Origin: Brassica napus
Lineage: Eukaryota; Streptophyta; Magnoliopsida; Brassicales; Brassicaceae
Assembly: GCF_020379485.1 (NCBI RefSeq)
Contig: NC_063448.1
Location: 17,879,726 to 17,943,725, forward strand
Length of the DNA: 64,000 nt
Reading direction: 5' to 3'
In this document: one piece after another, positions 30,594 to 40,409 of the stretch
How the letters are laid out: each line of letters begins with the position of its first letter
Position numbering within the stretch: the first letter of the stretch is position 1
Program-made: the position numbers and the translations under genes
The notes under the pieces: generated by a model
Seen by the model: the letters and a program-made list of their open reading frames with translations, nothing else
Told to the model about the DNA's origin: nothing
The model's database searches: none

Positions 30594-33500
30594 ATGGAGC
30601 TGGAGCTACCTAAACGATTATATGCAGAGGGTTCAGAACCTCGGGTTAAGAAGATCAACAACAGTTGCCGCATGGAACTTATCAGAGATCTGAAGAAAGC
30701 TATGTGTGCAGAGTACGATGATGTGAAGAGAGATCCTGTTTTCACACATATCATGGCTATTGCCGAAAATGATCTCAAGTTCTCTGGGAAACTAGTGGAT
30801 AGCTTCATATGTAGACAGCTGATTACCTCAAAGCTGCATGAGAAGTGGTTTGTTTTTGCGAGGACGCCTCTCCGGTTTTCGCTTCAGGAGTACCATGCTG
30901 TGACAGGCCTCAAGATTACACGGGAAACTAACAGTGACGTAGTGAAATGGAAAAACGACGGGGGTTTTTGGAGTAACCTACTGCACACAGGTGGTAAGAT
31001 CACCTTGCAGTCGATCAGAAAGGTTCATCTACAAGAAGTTCACACTTGGACGCGGCTTGATAGGATGAGGTTGATCTACTTGTGTGTAATAGTGGGTGTG
31101 GTGATGGGGAGAGATGAGAAGGTGTCCATCCCTCATATGTACATCAAGTTGGTGATGGATTTTGACAAGGTTCGGAAGTTCCATTGGGGTCTTCACTCGT
31201 ATGATTTCCTGTTGAGTTCGATTGAGAAGGCAATGAAGAAGTTGGGTAAGAAGGAGAGCTACATTTTCGAGGGTTTCTCCTATGCTCTCCAGATTTGGAT
31301 TATGGAGGCAATTCCTGATTTTGGAGAAATATTAGGCAGAAGAGTCTCAGACAGCTTCAAAGGTCCAAGGTGTGGCAATTGGAAAGGAGTTGCAAAAGTT
31401 TCTTATGAAGACATCATTGAGCTCGAGGACTCCTTAACTAAGAAGGTAACATTCTCTCTGTTTTTTTCTTTTATATGGTTGTTGTATATATTTTGTTTGG
31501 ATTTTCATGTTTTAACTGTTTGCAGGATAACTTCTTCTCGGTCATATCAGTGACTGGTAATGGTGATGTGTTTCTAGATGCTCAGTACACAAGGGAGGGT
31601 GAGATGGAAGATGAACGAGTGGACCTTGTTTTGGGGAGGATCAGGAACAAGTATGATTGGAGCAACACAGACTGGCCAGTTTTAGACCCTGAAGAGTCTA
31701 AAATGGAGGAACCCGACAGCCATGATAGAGGGTCAGAAGCTGATAAGATCGTGGATCATACGGATGTTGTAGCAGACGAGGAGAACTCTTCGGTTAAGGT
31801 CGCAGGAAAAGGCAAGAGAAAGTTTCTTGATGAAGGAGCAGAGACAAGAAAGAAGAAGGTGCTGTGTAAGCGATCAGCAGAAAAGTTTCTGACTTTTGGT
31901 CCTGAAACTATGAGTTTCATTGAGGGTCTTATCCGCACATCTGTCACTTCATTGGGAGATGTGCTCAGTATGCAAATGGCGAATATGGAGAGGGTGTTTA
32001 CAGAGAGGATGGGAAAGATGGAGATTGAGGTTTCACAGCTCAAGGACGCAATCAGTTTGACTGGTGAAGGAAGCTATCCTAGTAAGAAAGAAACTGAAGA
32101 AGCTCCACTAAACAGCAAAGCCAAGGAAGCTCCACCTAAGAGCAAAGGCGCTCAAGCTCCACCTAAGAGCAAAGGCGCTCAAGCTCAACCTAAGCGCAAA
32201 GGCGATCAACCTACTCCAACAAAAAAGGTACTACCTAAGAGAAAGTGTAGAACTTGATGAACCTGGAACTAGGATGCTTGAGTTAGGGTGCTGGAGCTAG
32301 GCTTATGGAACTTTATATTGACTGTGTAATATTATGTAATATGGAATGTGAAACTTTGTGTAATAGGTTTCTAAAGTGTAATATGTTTGAATGTTTGTGT
32401 ATTAAACTCTATGAATGTAATGCTTTGTTTGTGTTATGAATAAATGGCTTCTTCTTATATGCAATGTTTTAAATTTTAATGAATAGGACGGGAAAAAGAT
32501 TGCTACAGAAACTAATGATTTTGATTTTGGATTGAGTACACAAGACTTGCGGGACCTGTCCCAAGCTACATTTGTTGACGGTTTTGATCTGTCTCAAGTG
32601 AAAGTTGAGACGTTAAGTAAATCGAAACCGTTTAACATGGCTCCACTGCAGTGGAATGATGAGGAAATGGATCGAACCAAAGAAGACTCGCCAGATGCCG
32701 CGTTGGTGTTTTTCCGTGAAGAGGATTGGGAAAAAGTTAGAACTTGGTCAACTTCCTCCACGTAAGTACTCTATTCTCATTCATCTGACATGTATTAATA
32801 CATTTAAAATAAACTAATGAATGTTTTACAATTTTATCATTGTATTTGGTTTCAGACCTATACGGATTGGACCTGCCACTTTAGATTTTGAGATTGCTAA
32901 TCGTCTTATGGATAAATCTGAGTGGTTAAATAGCTTGGTAAACCTTAGAGACTATTTGCTTCCATATGTGTCTTTTAAATACATTGTGTGTGCTAAGATT
33001 TTCAAAATATGCAGGAGATTGACGCTGCAATGTACGTATTCCGGGAGAGAACATCTTTGAAACGATGGAGACCTCATCGTGTCGCCTTCATGACTGTCGT
33101 CTTCAGCAATATGATTAAAAAAGAGTATGGTCATTTAGAAGCTCAGGGTAGAAAGAGCTACATGCTTCATAATTTGCTACTGCAGTTCGGTAAAGGAGTC
33201 CTTCCACCACATGGCAGGACACATGAGATATGGAATATAGATGTGGATCGCCTGTATGTCCCTGTTCATGTCAGTGGGAATCATTGGATCGCCTTGTGCA
33301 TCAGTTTCGTGACGAGGAGCATTGAAGTGTTCGACTGCTCGGGTAAGAAAAGGTACAAGGAGGTGGATGGGTTCGCAAACCTTATTCCGCGTATTGTCAA
33401 GGCAGTTCAGCCTATGAGACACCAGAAGGATTTCGCAGTCGGTGCATATACTGTTTCCTATGTCCCCGTTGGGAATCTGAATAAAAGTGCATGCGACTGT

Positions 33501-33701
33501 GGCGTCTATGCAGTGAAGTTCATTGAGTGTCATGCGCTTGGATTGGAGTTGTCGTTGTTGCATGATGGTAACATTATCGAAGCTCGCCACAGGATTCTAT
33601 GGGATCTTTGGGAAGCAGCTAATGATCCGGAATTGATTGATAGGATGTCAAAGTATCAATCCCCGGAGTGTCTCTCTTCGACTGTAGAAGAGATTTTGTG
33701 A
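30594..33701 (+). CDS. DUF1985 plus Ulp1-type (C48) cysteine protease carried by the MULE
   Basis: Five exons: 30594-31445, 31526-32227, 32487-32761, 32856-32937, 33015-33701. All junctions are GT-AG, 2,598 nt, 865 aa, no internal stop. The N-terminal third is DUF1985 (LPKRLYAEG, CRQLITSKLHEKWFVFARTP, RFSLQEYHAVTGLKI). The middle is charged, with a coiled coil and a Lys/Pro repeat (EAPPKSKGAQ-like units near 485-510). The C-terminus is a C48 protease: His727 in GNHWIALC, Asp744 in IEVFDCSG, Cys799 in ACDCGVYAVKFIE. The position of the oxyanion Gln six before Cys appears to be Asn. Ulp1 proteases process SUMO; the MULE-borne ones have unproven substrates. Not spliced at 32228, the message would stop at 32257 and make a 528-aa protein without protease. 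Confidence 0.85.
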
Positions 33702-34440
33702 GACTGCTTGGTTTCAAGTTCTAATGTAATGAACAAGATTGCTTAATCTGATGTATAACTTCTAGATTTTATTATCATTTTTAGGAACAAGACTGCTTAG
33801 TTTATTGTATAACTTCTAGTGTTTAATTATGATTTTTAGGATTGACTCTTGTAATCAAATGTACATCTTGTGGTTTTGTTATTAAGAGTTTTTAGCTGAA
33901 GAATGCTAGAATTTAACACTGTTTTAAATTAGAACCTTAAGCTAAACCCTAAACATGCCCTAACCGAAACACAAAACCCGGAACAAGACCACAGTCAAAC
34001 CTAACCTAAACCCTAAACATACCCTAAACGAAACAAAAACCCATAACAAGACCACAGTCAAACCTAACCTAAACCCTAAACATACCCTAAACGAAACAAA
34101 AACCCATAACAAGACCACAGTCAAACCTAACCTAAACCCTAAACATACCCTAAACGAAACAAAAACCCGGAACAAGACCACAAGAACATTTAGAATAATT
34201 GTTTTACTAGATCATCCCGTAGGAGTAAATAAATCGAATCAAATGTAATACACTTAACTTGGCTTCTTGCAAACCAGACTTTTGATCCAACTCAACAATC
34301 AAACCCGACCAGAACTAGATCCACAATAAACCTAAAACCCGACATATATAACACCAACTCAGCAACCAAACCCGACTTTTCCCATTTTTTTCTGTTCTTC
34401 TTTTTCGTCAATCTCCTTTTTCTCTCTGAAGCAGTTTCTC
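33702..34440. repeat. Spacer with 62-bp tandem repeat (33,955-34,190)
   Basis: About 3.5 units of 62 bp containing ACCCTAAACGAAACAAAAAC and CAAGACCACAGTCAAACCTA; successive starts at 34029, 34091 and 34153. TAAACCCTAAAC blocks resemble telomeric repeat but are only part of each unit. The upstream part (33,702-33,900) is the likely 3' end of the protease gene, with two ACAAGATTGCTTAAT-like copies. Confidence 0.85.
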
Positions 34441-34446
34441 ACACAC

Positions 34447-34949
34447 ATGAATACTTCAAGGCGACATTCATACGGGGTGCCATCTAGGTGCTGGTGCGGG
34501 AAAGGGGTTGTGATATTCTACTCGAGAACTGATGACAATCCTTACCGACGGTTCTATAGATGTGAAATAGGGGCACAGGTTCATAGTCTTGATTTGTTTT
34601 TCGATTCAATTACCGATTTGTTATGTTCCTTTTTTGTCTGATTCGATTTTCGATTGTGTAGGATAAACATCATGTTTTTTCATTCCATTTTACTTCTCCT
34701 AATTTGATTTTCGTTTCTATGTAGCGAAAGAAGGAAAATCATTTATTTAAGTGGGTTGATGACGCCTTGCTTGATGAGATTCGAAGGGTAGAGGCTGAGC
34801 AAGGGAGAATTGTAGAAGAGATTGAAGATCTGAAAAGTAGTATCACACAGAGAATAGAAGAAGAAGTTAGGAAGCAGAAAAATTCACTCGAATTAGGTTG
34901 CTTAGGAAGCATTCTATGGCTTTTTGGAAGATTAAGAAGCCAAGAATGA
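34447..34949 (+). CDS. Small GRF-type zinc-finger protein inside the MULE
   Basis: Two exons, 34447-34578 and 34725-34949, GT-AG intron, 118 aa. Residues 15-39 (CWCGKGVVIFYSRTDDNPYR, then RFYRC) are the CxC...SxTxxNPxRxFxxC core of the GRF finger, followed after the intron by KENHLFKWVDD, the usual end of the domain with His in place of the fourth Cys. Then a coiled coil (EIRRVEAEQGRIVEEIEDLK) and a short hydrophobic tail LGCLGSILWLFG, a possible membrane anchor. GRF fingers bind nucleic acid in some proteins; this small plant form is uncharacterised as far as I know. Whether it is a captured host gene or a MULE gene cannot be told from one copy. Confidence 0.75.
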
Positions 34950-35504
34950 GTGAAATCAGTCTACTGGTTCTAAGTATCTTCTTGTTAGTGTGTTTTTTTC
35001 ATTTTTACCAGTCATTTGGTTCTTAGTATTGGCTTCAATAAGTGTTTTGTTGCAACAATATTTGTGTCGACTTTACCAGTCAAATGGTTCTTATATTTTG
35101 TGCTCAGTGATCTGTTCTTACAATCCACCTTTTTTGTTGAAAAATCAGACATCAGCTATTGTCAAACAAACTTAAACTCGAACTCAAAAGCATAGCTGAA
35201 CATAACTAAACAAACAGAGAGATAGAGAAGTGAAGTGAAAATAATACCAATGTATAACAATGAAACTGATAAAATAACCATACAAGAATTATCCAAAGTA
35301 TCCAAAGTTAAACAAAGTTGATTATTTTTAGAAGAAAAAACCATACGAGACAAGGCAATACTGCACTTTCAAACACCACAACTTGCATACTTGAACAGAC
35401 CAACCTGTAACAGAAAAATAAATACCTGAAACACAATTAAATCGAGATTGAAAAACATATAAACGAACTGGCTATATAAGCTGACCCTTACCATATGTGA
35501 CTGA
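34950..35504. other. Intergenic region between converging genes of the MULE
   Basis: 3' flanks of the GRF gene (+) and of mudrA (-). It includes two similar TTTTACCAGTCATTTGGTTCT / TTTACCAGTCAAATGGTTCT blocks about 65 bp apart. No gene. Confidence 0.5.
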
Positions 35505-37823
35505 CTATATTGGTATTTTACAAGTTGCTCTGTTGTGCCCACTAATACCACATCTACTACACTTGCGAAGCTGCCTCTTTTGTGATGTTTGCGATGACCG
35601 AAGTTTATCTTCAACAGTTTCATATCTCCGTTTTCTATTCCTTCCAACTGATTTTCTTGACTCTGGTGGTAGCACATTGTCCACGACAACATCTTCTGGC
35701 ATGGACCAAGCATCCTCAGGAACAGCAATAGGATTGATGCTTTCATGATAAGCTTCTCGCCAAGCTTCTGTAGTGTAAAATAAATCAGTTAATGTGTGTG
35801 GCTGTCTGCCAACATGAAACCCAGCTTTAATTGCGTGCCGACAAGGTATCTTCATCAGGTTGTACTTCCCACATGAGCAAGTACGTCTATCCAAATCAAC
35901 TAAGCAGTCGATTTTATCACCTCTAACAAGCAAGCGACCATCGCTGACAGGGTAAACTGCAAATCTTTTGCCTTTCTCGGTTCTCCTTTCAATCTTTTTC
36001 TCCACATCTTCGGTAAGAGGATGATTATGCTTTGAAATCTTTTTCTTACGGTTATAAAACCACCGAGTCAGCATTTCTCTGATACTGTCCAACAAGGGAA
36101 TGATTGGATACTCTCTCGGCGAACGCAAAGCAGAGTTGATGGATTCGGCAGGGTTTGTTGTCCTTATGTCATATCTATATCCAGAGAATTGACATCTTGC
36201 CCACTTTTGGACTTCAGCATCCCTTAGGTATTTTCCAATTGCCGGACTGATATTACACACATTAGCAAATATCTTTTCAAACTCAGCAACTCTATAAACC
36301 TTGGACGCCTTTGCAACCAACCCAACAAGTCCTTTCCCATGGTAATATGTTACCACATTATTCAACAAATGATGAATGCAAATACCATGTTTAGCTGTTG
36401 GATACACAGTCTCAAGCGCCTTAGCAATGGCCGCATGTCTATCCGAAATGAAAGCCAAATGATGATCATCAGCAATGACACTATTTAGTTGTCTCATAAA
36501 CCATTCCCAAGAATTTTCATTCTCTGAGTCGACTACTCCGAATGCAAGAGGATACAAATTAGAATTTCCGTCTACAGCAGTTGCAACCAATAGAACTCCT
36601 TTGTATTTGTTCTTCAGAAAAGTGCCATCAACCACAATAACCCTCCTTATGACTCTGTTAAATCCTCGTAGCGATTGCCCAAATGCAATAAACAGGTACC
36701 GAAATCTCCCTTTGCTGTCAATCTCATACGATGAATGTGTTCCCGGATTAGCCTCTCTGAGCATGTGCAAGTATTTCGGTATTTTTCCATAACTTCTCTC
36801 TGGTATACCTCTAACAGCATTAACCGCATATTCACGAGCATCCCATGCTAAAGATTTCGTGATCTCACAGCCATGATCCATAAGCATAATCTGTATTATA
36901 TCATTGCATTTCGGCCCTTCCTTAACCCCTTCATACCTATGCATAATCAGACTGCCTATAGTTTTGGCCGAAGCAGTCCTACCCGGTTTGGTTTTGTTTG
37001 AAGGTGCACATGTATGTTCACCGACATACTTTTTGATAATGAAATATTCAGAATCCTGCAAACACTCTGCTCGAACACACCAATTGCATGCATTATCCTC
37101 ACATCTAACGTACCAAAGTTGTCTATCCGTTTTGATAACCTCATAGTGAAAGTTATGCTTCATTGCACATATCTCAAAAGTCGCCTTCAGCAAAGTTTTG
37201 TTCTCAAACAATTGTCCCTTCTTAACAACATTGAGCACAGAAAACTTTGACATCTTATGTACGTCCTCTTTGGCCGAGATCATGGTATCGGCATGATAGG
37301 CATCCTCATCAACTTCGACTCTTCTAATCTTTTCTTTCTTTTCCTCGCACTGCCTCTCAACAAACACAGGAGCTGGTTCATTCCCCCTATCAACCGAGTT
37401 TCCCTCCTCTTGAGCAGTAGTTGAATCAGCTGGCGACTTGTTAAGATCAAAGTCTGGTTCATTCAGATTCTCAACTTTGGCTTTAGATGTTACACACAAT
37501 CGAGTAGAAACACACTTTTGAACAAAACAAACAAAATTCTGAAGCTGTCGATCATTTGCAATGATCACAGGCGGACAAGTTGATGTATTGATCAACTCAT
37601 TAGGTAGATAACTCAACTCCAAATCGGGTAAGCTATCTTCTTCCATATCAAAATCTTCCAAAACCATTCTTTTAAAATCCTCTAAGGTAGAAGTTGATTC
37701 CAATAACAGTAGCCTAGCCCCTCTCTCATCAGCCGTAAAAACCCATCCCGTGGTTGCTCCAAACTCCCAAACACCACATGTTGTATAGATATGCATCATA
37801 GAACAAGAGTTTGTAAAAATCAC
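35505..37823 (-). CDS. MURA (MuDR-type) transposase, intact 772 aa
   Basis: A single uninterrupted frame. Residues about 195-285 form the MuDR DNA-binding region with a zinc-binding C241/C246/C249/H270 set. The catalytic RNase-H-like core holds Asp399 (VIVVDGTFLK), Asp461 (FISDRHAAI), the CxxH at 482-485 (CIHH) and Glu560 (TTNPAESINSAL), the DDE triad of Mutator transposases. A SWIM finger follows (CSCGKYNLMKIPCRH, 649-663), then a C-terminal CCHC knuckle (CSRCGISGHNRATC, 755-768). It would act on the element's 57-bp TIRs and make 9-bp duplications. The far N-terminus (about 1-110) resembles a PB1-like domain and the first Met is uncertain: MIFTNSC at 37823 or MMHIYTT nine codons on. No lesion seen. 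Confidence 0.93.
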   Translation of the reverse strand: MIFTNSCSMMHIYTTCGVWEFGATTGWVFTADERGARLLLLESTSTLEDFKRMVLEDFDMEEDSLPDLELSYLPNELINTSTCPPVIIANDRQLQNFVCFVQKCVSTRLCVTSKAKVENLNEPDFDLNKSPADSTTAQEEGNSVDRGNEPAPVFVERQCEEKKEKIRRVEVDEDAYHADTMISAKEDVHKMSKFSVLNVVKKGQLFENKTLLKATFEICAMKHNFHYEVIKTDRQLWYVRCEDNACNWCVRAECLQDSEYFIIKKYVGEHTCAPSNKTKPGRTASAKTIGSLIMHRYEGVKEGPKCNDIIQIMLMDHGCEITKSLAWDAREYAVNAVRGIPERSYGKIPKYLHMLREANPGTHSSYEIDSKGRFRYLFIAFGQSLRGFNRVIRRVIVVDGTFLKNKYKGVLLVATAVDGNSNLYPLAFGVVDSENENSWEWFMRQLNSVIADDHHLAFISDRHAAIAKALETVYPTAKHGICIHHLLNNVVTYYHGKGLVGLVAKASKVYRVAEFEKIFANVCNISPAIGKYLRDAEVQKWARCQFSGYRYDIRTTNPAESINSALRSPREYPIIPLLDSIREMLTRWFYNRKKKISKHNHPLTEDVEKKIERRTEKGKRFAVYPVSDGRLLVRGDKIDCLVDLDRRTCSCGKYNLMKIPCRHAIKAGFHVGRQPHTLTDLFYTTEAWREAYHESINPIAVPEDAWSMPEDVVVDNVLPPESRKSVGRNRKRRYETVEDKLRSSQTSQKRQLRKCSRCGISGHNRATCKIPI

Positions 37824-37829
37824 AAGACA

Positions 37830-38490
37830 AACTATAGAGAAATCATTGGAAAATCATAGATTGGTGAAGAAGAACATTCAAAATCGATTTTTTTTTTAAT
37901 TTTTCACGAACCAAATCAATGAAAACACGTTTTAGGAAGTTAGAATATTTTGAGAATATTTTAAAAACTGCAACTTCCTTAATTTTCGAAAATTCAGTTT
38001 TTTTATCCGTAGAAGGCACCTTCTACACTGTGTAGAACATAACAAAATTCCAGAATGTAATTTCTACACTATGTGGACGTTCGTATATGTTTTAGATTTT
38101 GCATTCCTGATAACTTAGAATACTCAATAAAAGTAGAAACAGTTTTCTGAATAAAAGTAGCGATCATTACAAATAGTAGAATACGTATTCCCCATATTTA
38201 GAATTATAGTAAAAAGTAGTTTGTACGTTCTAAAACAAGTAGATGGATGTGTTCATTCTAGAATTCATTTTCTACTTACCCGTTTTGTGTAGAAACAGAA
38301 TTCTACTTTTAGTAGAACGTAATTTAAAAATATTATTTATTATGTTTTTTAACCCAAAAAAAAATATGTGTTTGTGTAAATGGGTGTTTTATTAATTGTT
38401 TATATTTTTAATAATTTTTCTGATTCATATAACTATTTATTTCATTAATTTTAACATATGGAAAGGGTAAAACGGAGAAAAAATGGACAA
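37830..38490. repeat. Right subterminal region of the MULE rich in GTAGAA/TTCTAC
   Basis: More than fifteen GTAGAA or TTCTAC words in both orientations between 38,010 and 38,320, some as near-palindromes (TTCTACACTGTGTAGAA). The mudrA promoter probably lies here. Similar words crowd the 1306-bp MULE at 28,380-28,690. Confidence 0.6.
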
Positions 38491-38667
38491 AAAAAGATTT
38501 ATACCATAGGGACAACTATGCTGTTTTCTTGTTCTCTTTTGGCAATTTTCCCAAAGTAAATTTGTTCCGCTTTCCAACATCCCCTTATTATTAAAACAGA
38601 AGCAAATTTGAAGAGGAATCTTTAAAAGGTAAATCATTTACGTTTATGCTATCTTCCATGGGCCTAA

Positions 38668-39180
38668 GACGGATCTGGTATCCGGACATTTTTAAAGTAT
38701 CCGGATCCGGATCCTTATCATTTTACTATTTTTATCCGGATCCGGGGTTCTCAGATATCTGGGTGTCGGATATCCTTCTAAAAATTGTAATATCCGGATC
38801 CAGATTTGGATCCTTAAAATAAATAAAAATAATAATATTAATATATATATAAATATGAAAAATAATTTAGAATTAAAAAAATATATAATGTTTTAATTAT
38901 TTCTATGTATAATATTACAAAATTTACATAAAATTTACATATACTATTATAAAAATGAAAATATATTAAATAAAATTAGTTTTCGTATACAGATATTACT
39001 ATTTCTGAAATAATTATTAATAAAACTTACGTATCTGGATATCCAAACTTAAAAATCAAGATATCCGGATCCAACATTTTACTATCCGGATCCGGATTCG
39101 GCCCCTCCGGATATCCGGATTTTCGGATCGGATCCGGATCGAATCTCAGATCGAATCCGGATCTCGGATAAAAGTCTCGT
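38668..39180. repeat. GGATCCGGAT-rich repeat element
   Basis: Both ends (38,668-38,820 and 39,000-39,178) are dense in ATCCGGATCCGGAT and TCCGGATATCCGGA, in both orientations, with an AT-rich centre. It is probably a non-autonomous transposon relic, but no clear TIR or target duplication was found. A related TTATCCGGATAT-poor stretch occurs at 7,640-7,830 in the tubby intron. Confidence 0.5.
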
Positions 39181-40409
39181 GTTACCATGAAAACCTTTTT
39201 TAGTCTCCTTTGATCTTAACTCTTTTATAACTAGACTATTAAGATGCCAATGGATTGACGTGTCACATAACTTGAGTAATCATAGTCATAATAACATTAG
39301 AGAACTTTACTACATGTTGGAAAGTAATCATAGTCGTAAACCTGAAATTTTGAACTATCATAGGAAGAAGACAATGATAATTTTTTTATAACTAGACTTT
39401 TTTGACAATTACATTAGAGAACTTTACTACAGATGGAAAGTAATCATTTTTTTCTTTGATAAATTTCATTGATCATAACAACATTACAAAGTAGAATGAC
39501 AAAACCATCGAACACACACAATCCCCATAAACATCTATCCGAATAAAAAACTTCCCTACAGATTAAGTCCGCGGATGAACTGCAAGTCCCCAAAAACCAT
39601 AAACAAATATACAAGCTAAGAACTTAACAATACAATTTAGAACCAAAACATGATAAAAAGACATAAAGGGACGTCAACATCCACAGTTGAAATTATTGAA
39701 GGACCAAACATGACACTCTTATTAAGGCTCTAAACCACACTAATCCAATTCCACTATAGGAGCCATGCCATGAACCGAATCGAACTGGTCTCTAAAGAAA
39801 ATTCAGAGAAGACCTTGCTTTTATCTGACGACTCCCAAATGACAAGATGAACAAATAGCAAAAGCTACATATCCATTGAAAGAAGTCGGAAGTCTTATAT
39901 AAAAGAGAAGAAAAACGGGCAAACAGGTGAAAGTAATCATAAAATGAGAAACACAGAAAATCACAAGAAATGTTTTTTGAGCGAGAGATTTTCAACCACT
40001 TTCGAGATACTCTCTTTTCATTTGTTCTTTTCCAGTTTCATTGGTTAAGTTCTTTTTGTTTAAAAGTTTAATAAAAAAAGTTATATAGGAGTATATCAAT
40101 ATAATACATGTGAGAGAAGGTTCTACAAAGTTTTATCGTTAATGATGCTCTTAAATTTAAGCCGATTAAAAGTAGCTAGACACTTAGGACTCTATTTGTA
40201 TCATGAGCAATGTGAATTAGTTGACAGAAATTTTCACGATATAACATAGAACATAGCTTTTTAAGAGATATAAGTAGCAAGTTATAGATAGTGTTTTAAT
40301 ATTGAAGTCAGGGTGAAAAATCAAAGACATTGTCCAAATTCTCCATCTAGTAGTCCGTATATATTCCATTTCTACGGACTTTATTTGATGATGCAGCTAT
40401 ATGGTTGTT
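39181..40409. other. Intergenic, no gene seen
   Basis: AT-rich DNA 3' of the intact transporter gene. TGATAAATTTCATTGATCAT near 39,460 looks like a transposon end but cannot be assigned. Confidence 0.45.

Larger units (their letters stand above)
29477..38552. mobile_element. Autonomous-looking Mutator-like element of Kaonashi (Ulp1) type, 9,076 bp
   Basis: Perfect 9-bp target duplication AAAGTAAAT (29468-29476 and 38553-38561). TIRs of 57 bp start GGGAAAATTGCCAAAAGAGA and agree at 56 of 57 positions by hand comparison. Cargo, left to right: a DUF1985-Ulp1 protease gene (+), a 62-bp tandem repeat, a GRF zinc-finger gene (+) and an uninterrupted MURA transposase (-). Convergent arrangement of the plus-strand genes with mudrA matches MULEs that carry Ulp1-like genes in Arabidopsis (Kaonashi). 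The transposase frame is intact and the TIRs nearly identical, so it may have moved recently. Confidence 0.92.

Noticed and set aside
33960..34181. Minus-strand repetitive frame with FVSFRVCLGFRLG units
   Set aside because: A translation of the 62-bp tandem repeat.
29477..38552. Idea that the MULE is a simple Pack-MULE with host gene pieces
   Set aside because: It has its own intact MURA transposase and intact spliced cargo genes, unlike typical Pack-MULEs, which lack transposase and carry fragments.
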